A stretch of DNA of 64,000 bases from Pseudomonadota bacterium (GTDB taxonomy: Bacteria > Pseudomonadota > Gammaproteobacteria > Burkholderiales > Rhodocyclaceae). The notes under the pieces were generated by a model. It searched no databases. It was not told the DNA's origin and saw only the letters and a list, made by a program, of their open reading frames with translations. Shown here in pieces: positions 45,941 through 54,163 of this stretch. The translations under genes and the position numbers were made by a program. Positions within the stretch are counted from its first letter, which is position 1; each line of letters begins with the position of its first letter. The DNA is taken from the NCBI GenBank assembly GCA_018241685.1, contig JAFEDJ010000021.1:1-64000 (forward strand), in the 5' to 3' direction.

Positions 45941-46723
45941 TCAATGGGCGCCGCCGAGATACGCCCGGATCACGTCCGGATCGTTCTTGACCTCGTCCGG
46001 CAGGCCGTCGCCGATCTTGCGGCCATAGTCGAGGACCACCACCCGGTCGGAGATGTCCATCACCACCCCCATGTCGTGCTCGATCAGCACGATGGTGGTG
46101 CCGTAGTGGTCGTTCACATCGAGGATGAAGCGGCACATGTCCTGTTTCTCCTCCACGTTCATGCCGGCCATCGGCTCGTCCAGCAGCAGGATGTGCGGCT
46201 CGGCGGCCAGCGCGCGGGCCAGCTCGACACGCTTCTGCAGGCCGTAGGGCAGGCGGCCGACCGGCGTCTTGCGAATGGACTGGATCTCCAGGAACTCGAT
46301 GATCTCCTCGACCTTCAGGCGGTGGGCAGTCTCCTCGCGCTGGGCGGCCCCCCAGTAGAAGGCGTGCTGCAGGAAATTGCAGCGCATCTTCAGGGCCCGC
46401 CCGGTCATGATGTTGTCGAGCACGGTCATGCCCTTGAACAGCGCGATGTTCTGGAAGGTGCGGGCGATGCCCTGCTCCGCCGCGTGGTGGGGCTCCATCC
46501 GGCGGCGCAGCTGGCCGCGGAAATGGATCTGCCCCTCCTGCGGGTGATACACGCCGTTGATCACGTTGAGCATGGAGCTCTTGCCGGCGCCATTGGGGCC
46601 GATGATCGAGCGGATCTCGTGCTCGCGCACGTCGAAGCTGATGTCGGTGAGCGCCTTCACGCCGCCGAAACGCAGGGAGATGTTGCGCAGATCGACGATC
46701 ACGTCGCCGCTTTGCCGGGCCAT
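45941..46723 (-). CDS. ABC transporter ATPase (LivG-type)
   Basis: A 260-residue ATPase with Walker A GPNGAGKSS, the Q-loop region ARTFQNIALFKGMTVLDN, signature LPYGLQKRVELARAL (LPYGLQ instead of LSGGQ, a normal LivG variant), Walker B ILLLDEPMAGMN and H-loop VLIEHDMGVVM. The second ATG (46723) is preferred because GGAGG is 8 bases upstream, whereas it is only 2 bases from the first ATG (46729). The AMP-ligase gene ends 10 bp upstream of 46729. Confidence 0.9.
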   Translation of the reverse strand: MARQSGDVIVDLRNISLRFGGVKALTDISFDVREHEIRSIIGPNGAGKSSMLNVINGVYHPQEGQIHFRGQLRRRMEPHHAAEQGIARTFQNIALFKGMTVLDNIMTGRALKMRCNFLQHAFYWGAAQREETAHRLKVEEIIEFLEIQSIRKTPVGRLPYGLQKRVELARALAAEPHILLLDEPMAGMNVEEKQDMCRFILDVNDHYGTTIVLIEHDMGVVMDISDRVVVLDYGRKIGDGLPDEVKNDPDVIRAYLGGAH

Positions 46724-46739
46724 GGGCATGTCCTCCGGC

Positions 46740-48713
46740 TCAGGCGGCCTTCCGCGCCTGCGGCGGGAAGGTCTGCGCGTCCTCGATGCGCAGCTCGGCG
46801 GCCACCATGTTGCTGCGCCCGTCCTCGTAGCTCACCTGGGTCTCGATGTACTGGCTGGCCTTGCCGGCGTACAGCGCATCGACCAGCACCGCGTACTTCT
46901 CGGCGATGAAGTTGCGGCGCACCTTGCGGGTCCGCGTCAGCTCGCCGTCGTCGGCATCGAGCTCCTTGTGCAGGATCAGGAAGCGGCAGACCTGGGCGGC
47001 GCCCATCGCCGCATCGCCGGCCAGATCGGCATTGACCTGCTCGACGCAATCCTTCACCAGCGCATACACCGCCGCCTGGCCGGCCAGGTCGGTGTAGCCG
47101 GCGTAGGCCAGCCCACGGCGCTCGGCCCAGTTGCCGACCGCGTCGAGGTCGATGTTGATGAAGGCGGTAACGTGCTCGCGCCCGTTGCCGAAACACACCG
47201 CCTCCTTCACGTAAGGGAAGAACTTCAGCTTGTTCTCGATGTAGTTGGGGGCGAACATGCCGCCGCCGTTCAGGCGCCCCACGTCCTTGGCCCGGTCGAT
47301 GATCTTCAGGTGGCCGTCGGCATCGAAGACGCCCGCGTCGCCGGTCAGGAAGTAGCCCTCGGCGTCGATCGCCTCGGCGGTCGCCTCCGGGCGCTTGTAG
47401 TAGGCCTTCAGCAGCATCGGCCCGCGCACCAGGATCTCCCCGTTGTCGGCCAGCTTGACCTCCACCTGGGGCGCCGGCGTGCCCACCGAGTCGAACTTGA
47501 TCTTCCCGTCCGGCTGCAGGCACACGTAGGCGCAGGTTTCGGTCTGGCCGTAGAGCTGCTTGAGGTTGATGCCGATGGAGCGGTAGAAGCGGAACAGGTC
47601 CGGCCCGATCGCCGCACCGGCAGTGTAGGCGACACGGATGCGGCTGAGGCCCAGCACGTTCTTCAGCGGCCCGTAGATCAGCACCTTGCCCAGCGCATAG
47701 CGCAGCCGGTCGGCCGCGGACACCGGCTTGCCGTCGAGAAGGTCCGCGCCGCAGCGCCGCGCCACGTCCATGAAATAACCGAACAGCGCGCGCTTCGGAC
47801 GGCTGGCGTCCTCCATGCGGATCATCACCTGGGTCAGCAGGTTCTCGAAGACCCGCGGCGGTGCGAAGTAGTAGGTCGGCCCGATCTCGCGCAGGTCGTT
47901 CATCACCGTCTCGGCGGATTCAGGGCAGTTGATCGTAAAGCCGGCCACCAGCGCCTGGGCGTAGGAGAACAGGTGGTCGCCGACCCAGGCCATCGGCAGG
48001 TAGGACAGGATGTCCTCGGTCTCGCCCAGCCGGTCGAAGGCGCAACCGCCCCGCGCCGCAGCGATGAAGGCCGCGTGGCTCTGGCACACGCCCTTCGGCT
48101 TGCCGGTCGTACCCGAGGTGTACAGCATCACCGCGATGTCCTCGGGGCTGCCCTTACCTAGTTCCTGATCGAAGAAGTCCGGGTGATGCTCGTCATGGAT
48201 GCGACCCATTTCCAGCGCCTCGTCCATGCCGTGCAGGAAAGGCTGGCTATAGTGGCGCAGGCCGCGCGGGTCGTCATAGATGACGCGCTCGAGGCTGGGC
48301 AGGTCCGCCGCGATCTCGAGCAGCTTGTCCACCTGCTCCTGGTCCTCGACGCAGGCGAAGCGGATGTCCGCGTCCAGCATCACATAGGCCATCTCCTGGG
48401 CCACCGCATCCTGGTACATCATCACCGGGATGCCGCCCAGGCACTGGCAGGCTGCCACCGACCAGTACAGGCGCGGCCGGTTGTCCCCCACCACGGCCAA
48501 CCGGTCGCCGCGCTTGAAGCCCAGTTCAGCCAGCCCGCTGGCCAGCGCACGCACCCGAGCGGCGACATCCGCCCACGTGTAGGTCTGCCAGATCCCGTAT
48601 TCCTTCTCGCGCATTGCCGGCCGCAGTGGCCGCTGCCGGGCATGCTCCATCAGCAGGCGCGGAAAGGTATCCAGGCTGGCGACGTCCGCAGCTGCCGCTC
48701 GGGTCGTGGCCAT
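46740..48713 (-). CDS. Long-chain-type acyl-CoA ligase (AMP-dependent synthetase)
   Basis: A 657-residue adenylate-forming ligase. The P-loop VMLYTSGTTGKPKGV lies near residue 190. LKQLYGQTETCAYVC, GPMLLKAYYKRPEATAEAI and the hinge segment YFLTGDAGVFDADGHLKIIDRAKD follow. It belongs to the FadD15-like bacterial branch that commonly heads livGHMKF operons. It converts a carboxylic acid to its CoA ester at ATP cost; chain length or aromatic preference cannot be told. GGAGGAGG precedes the ATG. It is the first gene of the cluster 40368-48713. Confidence 0.9.
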   Translation of the reverse strand: MATTRAAAADVASLDTFPRLLMEHARQRPLRPAMREKEYGIWQTYTWADVAARVRALASGLAELGFKRGDRLAVVGDNRPRLYWSVAACQCLGGIPVMMYQDAVAQEMAYVMLDADIRFACVEDQEQVDKLLEIAADLPSLERVIYDDPRGLRHYSQPFLHGMDEALEMGRIHDEHHPDFFDQELGKGSPEDIAVMLYTSGTTGKPKGVCQSHAAFIAAARGGCAFDRLGETEDILSYLPMAWVGDHLFSYAQALVAGFTINCPESAETVMNDLREIGPTYYFAPPRVFENLLTQVMIRMEDASRPKRALFGYFMDVARRCGADLLDGKPVSAADRLRYALGKVLIYGPLKNVLGLSRIRVAYTAGAAIGPDLFRFYRSIGINLKQLYGQTETCAYVCLQPDGKIKFDSVGTPAPQVEVKLADNGEILVRGPMLLKAYYKRPEATAEAIDAEGYFLTGDAGVFDADGHLKIIDRAKDVGRLNGGGMFAPNYIENKLKFFPYVKEAVCFGNGREHVTAFINIDLDAVGNWAERRGLAYAGYTDLAGQAAVYALVKDCVEQVNADLAGDAAMGAAQVCRFLILHKELDADDGELTRTRKVRRNFIAEKYAVLVDALYAGKASQYIETQVSYEDGRSNMVAAELRIEDAQTFPPQARKAA

Positions 48714-48886
48714 GCCCCCTCCTCCGGTTTGTCTCGATGTCGTCCCCCGCCGCTTCTACCGCCAATGCCCGTGGGCACCGCCGGTGGCAGCGAGTGGCCG
48801 TTTCGTCTCGGGGAGCAGTCTGGCAAAGCAAGTTTGCGCAACTGTTTTTCAAATGTACGGAATTGTGGCCGGGTCTGCGGCCCGGC

Positions 48887-50515
48887 TCAGGCCACCGCAG
48901 CGAGGCCGTTGCAATGGGGCGCAATGACGTAGCGGCCCCGCCCCTGGCCCTTGGCCACATACATGGCCTTGTCGGCGGCGAGCAGCATGCATTCCGGCGT
49001 ACATTCACCGTCGCTGATGGCAATCCCGATGGAAACACCCAGCGTGCACAGGCTGCTCTTGATGGCCAACGGATGGGACAGGGCCTCGATACAGCGGTTC
49101 GCCAACACTGCCGCCCCTTCCTCCGGACGAGATCCCAGATCGGTGGCCAGCATCACGAACTCGTCCCCTCCCACGCGAGCCAGCGTATCGCTCTGGCGCA
49201 GCACTGCCGACAGGCGCCGGGCTACCTCCACCAATGCGGCGTCGCCAGCCTCATGCCCAAGGCTGTCGTTGATCGGCTTGAAGCCATCCAGATCCAGGAA
49301 CAGCACGGCCATCTGCGTTCCGTTGCGTGCGGTGCGCGCCAGCCCCTGACGCATGCGGTCATCGAGCAGCATGCGGTTGGGCAGGCCCGTCAGGCCGTCG
49401 TGGTGGGCCATGCGCTGGAGCTCGGCCTGGCTGCAGACCAGCTTGTCGAGCAGTCGATTGAAGGCCTTGGTGAGGTGGCCGACCTCGTCATCCCGTACCA
49501 CCGGCAGCGGCTTGAGCGGGATCTCGTCCTGGGTCATACGCTCGGCCAGGGTCGCGGCCCGATGCAGCGGACGCAGCGTAAACCGCACGAATACCCCTCC
49601 CACCAGCAACACAAGGGCCATCGCGGTGAAACTGTGGCGCACCACGTTGTCCTGGGCCCGACGCACCGGAGCAAAAGCTTCCGTCGTCGGCATACGCGCC
49701 ACGACGAACCAACCGGCACTCGGTACGCTGGCCATCGCCGACAATTCTTCGACCCCCTTGGCATTGATCGTCACGCCACTTCCACGGAAACCGGTCATCG
49801 CCCGATCGTGCAGCAGGTTGACGCCAGGCGGTGGCGTGGGCTTCAGCACCAGATCCGGATCGCCGGCGGCGACGAACAGCTTGTCGGCCGGGGAAACCAG
49901 CAGGAAGCCGCCGGTTTCGCCGATCCGCCCCTGGTTGATACGATCGAGGAAGTCCGGCGTACTCAACGCGGTCACGCCAACCAGCACCGCCTGGACATGG
50001 CCACTGCCATCCTTCAGCGGCACCCCCATCGGCAGCACCGGCTGTTTCGTGAATGTGCCGAACAGCGGTGCACCGACGCCTGCCTTGCCCTGCATGGCCC
50101 GCTGGAAACCGGGGTTATTCGCCGCCGAGGCGCCACGCCGGCCGGACACCCGCGGAAAATCGACGAGCACACGGCCATCGGTGGCGATCACCAGCAAACC
50201 AAGGTTGAACACCGGGTTCAGCTGATGCCGCTCGGCAAGCCAGGCCTCCAGCCTGGCAGGCTGGCCGAGCAGCTCCCGGGGCAGCGTGACCGCCAGCTGG
50301 TCAAGAAACTGACGGCGTTCGCGGATCTTGTAATCGACCTCCCGCGCCACTTCGTCGGCGAGGGCCATCTGTTGGGCCGAAACCAGTTGAGTCAGATCTT
50401 CACGCAGGTAGCGGGTCTGCATCACGTAGCGCGCCAAGCCGCCACCAATGACCAGCAGCATGCCAAACAGCACAAGACGGGTAACGAGACTGTTGGAGAT
50501 GCGCCTGAGAGCCAT
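48887..50515 (-). CDS. Membrane-bound diguanylate cyclase (Cache-HAMP-GGDEF)
   Basis: A 542-residue protein with TM1 about 10-30, a large periplasmic double-Cache-like sensor (about 35-285), TM2 about 290-310 and HAMP. The GGDEF domain has an intact active site at 449-453 and an inhibitory I-site RQSD at 440-443, exactly five residues upstream. Together these predict an active, product-inhibited c-di-GMP synthase. The ligand of the sensor is unknown. The gene is separated by 87 bp from the upstream CCA-HD-like gene on the same strand. Confidence 0.92.
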   Translation of the reverse strand: MALRRISNSLVTRLVLFGMLLVIGGGLARYVMQTRYLREDLTQLVSAQQMALADEVAREVDYKIRERRQFLDQLAVTLPRELLGQPARLEAWLAERHQLNPVFNLGLLVIATDGRVLVDFPRVSGRRGASAANNPGFQRAMQGKAGVGAPLFGTFTKQPVLPMGVPLKDGSGHVQAVLVGVTALSTPDFLDRINQGRIGETGGFLLVSPADKLFVAAGDPDLVLKPTPPPGVNLLHDRAMTGFRGSGVTINAKGVEELSAMASVPSAGWFVVARMPTTEAFAPVRRAQDNVVRHSFTAMALVLLVGGVFVRFTLRPLHRAATLAERMTQDEIPLKPLPVVRDDEVGHLTKAFNRLLDKLVCSQAELQRMAHHDGLTGLPNRMLLDDRMRQGLARTARNGTQMAVLFLDLDGFKPINDSLGHEAGDAALVEVARRLSAVLRQSDTLARVGGDEFVMLATDLGSRPEEGAAVLANRCIEALSHPLAIKSSLCTLGVSIGIAISDGECTPECMLLAADKAMYVAKGQGRGRYVIAPHCNGLAAVA

Positions 50516-50602
50516 CGGGCTATGTTAGCGGAGGGACGTGACAGCCTCCCCAACAAAAGTCATCCTTTTATCGAGAAAACACGGAGATATTGATCAGCCC
50601 GT

Positions 50603-51499
50603 CTATTCGGCGACCTCCGCCCAACGCTCGGAACGCAGCGCCCGGGCAATGGCCACCGCCCGTGCTTCCAGCAAAGCGTCGGCAGCACCGGCGGGGTCGT
50701 CTTCGTAATCGGCCAGCACGGCCGCTTCGTCGAGGACTTTGCAGGCATCCAGTGCCGTAGCGAGCATGGCGGCTTTCGGATAGGGACGGGTCGCCCGGCC
50801 GGGATAAGCCCGGAAGTCACAGGTACACAACAGCATCAGCTGTTCAAAGCGCTGTAGCTGACCGAAGGCGTCGACCCGAACCAGCATCGCGGCAATGGAC
50901 CCGGCCCGCATCTCTGCGGCGCGGTGCACACGCTCCACCTCCAGCAAAGCCAGCACGGCCAAGTCCCGGAACGCGGCCGGCACGCGGCAGCGCTCGGCAA
51001 TCGCCTCTATGCGCGGCAAGCCGCGCTCCATGTGGCGGTAATGGGCCGGCAGGTGCTCCGGTGGTGAATCGGACTTGCCGACGTTGTAGAGCAACGCCGC
51101 GAAACGTACCGCCAGCGGTGCCTGGCGACGGGCCGCCTCGTCCACCACGCGGAACTGGTGCTCGCCAATATCCACGGTCGGCGGGTCGTCGGCGCTCTGG
51201 GGCATGCCGAACAGCGCATCCAGCTCAGGCAGCAGCACCTGGAGCGCCCGACTCTCGCGTAGCACCCACAGCATCCGCGACGGCGCGTCGCTCATCAGCC
51301 CACTCGCCAGTTCGGCCCAGGCCTGTGCGGGATCGAGATCGGCGAGCAGCCCCTCGGCAACCTGGCGGCGCATCAGGGCCACCGTTTCCCGGTCCACCTC
51401 GCCGTCCTGGCTGGCCGCCGCCGCCGCGATGCGCAGCAGATTGACGGCCGGGCTCACCAGCAGGGGCGCGATGGGGCTGCGAGGCAGTTGAAAGCTCAT
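50603..51499 (-). CDS. Stand-alone CCA-enzyme-type HD-domain protein, catalytic HD lost
   Basis: A 298-residue protein that aligns with the C-terminal half of bacterial multifunctional CCA tRNA nucleotidyltransferase: AWAELASGLMSDAPSRMLWVLRESRALQVLLPELDALFG, then HQFRVVDEAARR and AVRFAALLYNVGKSDSPPEHLP. In Cca the corresponding HD-domain motif is VHDLGKG; here the metal-binding HD is Tyr138-Asn139. The flanking His (HQFRV and the H of YRHMERG) remain. The whole nucleotidyltransferase head is missing. It is probably not a phosphohydrolase; RNA or protein binding is possible. ATG 51499 is the best start but has a weak ribosome-binding site. Confidence 0.75.
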   Translation of the reverse strand: MSFQLPRSPIAPLLVSPAVNLLRIAAAAASQDGEVDRETVALMRRQVAEGLLADLDPAQAWAELASGLMSDAPSRMLWVLRESRALQVLLPELDALFGMPQSADDPPTVDIGEHQFRVVDEAARRQAPLAVRFAALLYNVGKSDSPPEHLPAHYRHMERGLPRIEAIAERCRVPAAFRDLAVLALLEVERVHRAAEMRAGSIAAMLVRVDAFGQLQRFEQLMLLCTCDFRAYPGRATRPYPKAAMLATALDACKVLDEAAVLADYEDDPAGAADALLEARAVAIARALRSERWAEVAE

Positions 51500-51684
51500 G
51501 GAGGGTCTCGCGAGGAATGACGGGTTTGCGACAGATGCCGAACGAATGTGTCGTGGGCACGCCCAAAAACCCATCACGACAGCATCGTGCGGGTGTTTGG
51601 AAAGACTCGCGGGAGCTAGAAGCAAGAAGAGGACCCAATGGCCCGCGTACGAAGCAGCCACGCTGCCCGGCGGCTCACGGCGAT

Positions 51685-51710
51685 CGCCACCCCGCTGCAC
51701 AGGGGTGGCG
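51685..51710 (-). terminator. Hairpin after the small secreted protein gene (possible terminator)
   Basis: CGCCACCCC (51685-51693) and GGGGTGGCG (51702-51710) form a perfect 9-bp stem 19 bp past the stop at 51729. There is no T run on the minus strand, so termination would be inefficient or factor-dependent. Confidence 0.35.
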
Positions 51711-51728
51711 TCGCAAACATGCAGATGG

Positions 51729-52052
51729 CTATTCGCTACCGATGGGGCCGAGCTGCTTGCGGAGTTCGTCCCAAATGGACGGCGGCGGCGCGGAGGTCAT
51801 CCCCATCCGTTCCTTGTCCATGTCGGTACGTACCGGACCCTGGGCCCCGTACCACTCATCAGCACCGTAGGACCGCGACTCCATTCCCTTGCTGGAGTCC
51901 GGACTGTGCATGCTTCCCATCGAGCGGCTGTCAGTGAGTTCCTTGATGCTGTCATTGAGGTCGGCGGCCTGAGCGGTGGCCAGCGGAATCAGCGCAAGGA
52001 TGCTTCCGGTCAGAAGGCCAGCACCGATCTTGATCCATTGATTGGATTTCAT
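51729..52052 (-). CDS. Small secreted protein of unknown function
   Basis: A 107-residue protein with a Sec signal peptide (WIKIGAGLLTGSILALIPLATAQA). The mature part of about 77 residues is hydrophilic and rich in Ser, Met, Asp and Gly (SRSMGSMHSPDSSKGM), ending IWDELRKQLGPIGSE. The start has a strong site (CGGAGGG, 6 bases before ATG); an upstream in-frame ATG lacks one. No family is recognised. It stands between the HD-like gene and the zincin-like gene, all on the minus strand. Confidence 0.65.
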   Translation of the reverse strand: MKSNQWIKIGAGLLTGSILALIPLATAQAADLNDSIKELTDSRSMGSMHSPDSSKGMESRSYGADEWYGAQGPVRTDMDKERMGMTSAPPPSIWDELRKQLGPIGSE

Positions 52053-52204
52053 TTTGCCCTCCGTTGTGGTGATCCTCCCCGGAAAGAAGCAAGCAAGTGA
52101 GCAGTGCGCCACCGCTGCAGAGCGCATAGCCCATCGGTGGCGGTGTGCACGTCTTCATATTAGTCGACGAAATCAGTCGGATAAAAACAACCGTTCGCCT
52201 CCCA

Positions 52205-53155
52205 TCAACGAGGGGTGTCCGGCGCGAGTGCATCTCCCAGCTCCAGCATGGCCAGCACGTCTCCCACCAGGGCACGATGCTCCTGCGGGGCGTTCCGGTA
52301 CCAGTGGCTCAGGTAGGCGCGCAGGCTGCTGCGCGCATCGGCCGGGTCGAGGTTGAGGTAGGCCAGAGCCTGCCAGTTCTCGGGATTGCCGTCGAACAAG
52401 GGCAACAGCAGATTGGCCAGCACCTCATTCTTGTCACGCAGATAAGGGTTGCTGCGCAGCGCCTCCTCGTTGTCGCGCAGCCAACCGGCCAGCGGCGCGT
52501 TAGGCGGTAGCTGGCGGTGCCCTTCGGAGATCAGCAGGTCGAAGAAGCGGCGCAACGTGGCGGCCTCCCCCACCCACTCGGGTCCGGGCGGCGTGCTCTC
52601 CCAGCGCTGTGCAAGGCGTTTGAGGGTGAACAGCGAAGCCGTCTCGCACAGGGTCTCTTCGAACCACTGATTGGAGCGGCTCGACACGGTGCCCGGGGCC
52701 ACGTTCTCATCGTAGTTGGACAGCACATGGCACAGCTCGTGGGCGAACTCGTAGGCGTACAGGTGCCAGTTGTCGCCGCGCGCATGCAGGTGGACGCGGT
52801 ACTCGCCCTGCGCCCCGCGACCGTACAGCGCCACCGGCGGCCCGTCGGTATGGGTGACGACGATGGGCGCCGCAAGCCGCCCCGGCAGGTTCGCCAGCAA
52901 CTCGTCGGCCACCTCGTTGAGCACCGTTTCGATGGCCTCCTTGCGGGCGCTGCCCCAGCCACCGCCCTGCACTTGGATATCCACGGCGGGCTTGCGCAGC
53001 CCGGCTGTCTTCTTGGCCGCCGGCGTCTCCATGCCGCTGCCGGCATGGGCCAGCGAGCACAGGATGGAAGCCATGATGAAGGGCAGGCGCATGCCACGCC
53101 GCAACCAGGCTTCCGGCACGCCCGCACGAAACGGCATCCGCTTCTTCTTGTGCAT
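52205..53155 (-). CDS. Predicted secreted zincin-like metallopeptidase
   Basis: A 316-residue protein with a signal-like segment (MRLPFIMASILCSLAHAG, starting about residue 22) preceded by a basic N-terminal extension. The central motif FAHELCHVL has HExxH (H139, E140, H143), and QWFEETLCETASLF about 23 residues on offers the third-ligand Glu of gluzincins. The rest is helical. It probably cleaves protein or peptidoglycan-linked substrates outside the cytoplasm; no named family is recognised. The start at 53155 is uncertain, and the internal ATG before the signal segment is an alternative. Confidence 0.68.
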   Translation of the reverse strand: MHKKKRMPFRAGVPEAWLRRGMRLPFIMASILCSLAHAGSGMETPAAKKTAGLRKPAVDIQVQGGGWGSARKEAIETVLNEVADELLANLPGRLAAPIVVTHTDGPPVALYGRGAQGEYRVHLHARGDNWHLYAYEFAHELCHVLSNYDENVAPGTVSSRSNQWFEETLCETASLFTLKRLAQRWESTPPGPEWVGEAATLRRFFDLLISEGHRQLPPNAPLAGWLRDNEEALRSNPYLRDKNEVLANLLLPLFDGNPENWQALAYLNLDPADARSSLRAYLSHWYRNAPQEHRALVGDVLAMLELGDALAPDTPR

Positions 53156-53272
53156 GAGACATTCCACTCCACGTAGGCAAGGATGGCGCCCCGCTTCTTC
53201 AGGATAGATCGACAGCTGGTGTTCCGCGCTATCATCCGCGCCGCCGATGCAAACAACATTCCTCCCGATCCG

Positions 53273-54163
53273 ATGAAGAACCGACTCCTCCGCTGGCTGA
53301 CATTGCTGGCCCTGTGCTTGCCCTGCCTCCTTTCCCAGGCCGCCGACGCCCCGGCCACCGATGGCCACGCCCGCTTCGAAGCGGCGGCACAGAGCGCCCT
53401 CGCCGCCGTCCAGCCGGGTCCACGGGACATCCCGCTGGGCGAGCAAGGCAAGCTGCACCTGCCGGCCGGCTACGGCTTCATCCCGCAGGCCGAGGCGTCC
53501 GCACTGCTGGCCGCCCAGGGCAGCCACACCGGCCCCGGCTTCTACGGCCTGATCGTCAGCGACAAGCTGGAAGGCTTCCTGGCCCTCGAATACGAAGCCG
53601 CCGGCTACGTGAAGGACGAGGACGCCAAGGACTGGGACGCCGCCAAGCTGCTCGACAATCTGAAGGAAGGCACCGAGGCCGCCAACGAGGAACGCCGTAA
53701 GCTGGGCGTACCCGAGTTCAGCGTGGTCGGCTGGGTGGAAGCCCCCAACTACGATGTCGCCACCCACCGCTTGGTGTGGTCGGCGACCACTCGCGTCAAG
53801 GACGCCCAGGCCGGCCAGGACGGCGTGAACTACAACACCTACATGCTCGGCCGCGAGGGCTATTTCTCGATGAACCTCATCACCAGCCTGGCCCGCGTCG
53901 ACCAGGAAAAACCCGCCGCCCGCGAACTGCTGGCAGCCCTCGAATTCAACGACGGCAAGCGCTACGCCGACTTCAACTCCTCAACCGACAAGGTCGCCGA
54001 GTACGGCCTGGCCGCGCTGGTCGGCGGCATCGCGGCGAAAAAACTGGGCCTGCTGGCCACCCTTGGGGTTTTCCTGGCCAAGTTCTGGAAGGTCGGCGCA
54101 CTGGCCTTCGTCGGCCTCGGCGCCGGCGTGCGCAAGCTGTTCGGCAAGAAGGACAGCGCGTGA
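53273..54163 (+). CDS. DUF2167 domain-containing membrane protein
   Basis: A 296-residue protein with a signal peptide (LLRWLTLLALCLPCLLSQA), an extracytoplasmic DUF2167 domain (GYGFIPQAEASALL, GLIVSDKLEGFLALEYEAAGY and ALEFNDGKRYADFNSSTDKVAEYGLAALVGG) and one or two C-terminal membrane helices (about 245-285) ending in a basic tail (KLFGKKDSA). Family function is unknown. Its stop overlaps the GTG start of the M50 peptidase gene (GTGA), so the two proteins are made together. Confidence 0.82.
   Translation: MKNRLLRWLTLLALCLPCLLSQAADAPATDGHARFEAAAQSALAAVQPGPRDIPLGEQGKLHLPAGYGFIPQAEASALLAAQGSHTGPGFYGLIVSDKLEGFLALEYEAAGYVKDEDAKDWDAAKLLDNLKEGTEAANEERRKLGVPEFSVVGWVEAPNYDVATHRLVWSATTRVKDAQAGQDGVNYNTYMLGREGYFSMNLITSLARVDQEKPAARELLAALEFNDGKRYADFNSSTDKVAEYGLAALVGGIAAKKLGLLATLGVFLAKFWKVGALAFVGLGAGVRKLFGKKDSA

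Noticed and set aside
48823..48837. GCAAA-GCAAG-TTTGC hairpin between the acyl-CoA ligase and diguanylate cyclase genes
   Set aside because: The stem is only 5 bp, and the T run after it is on the plus strand, where no gene needs a terminator.
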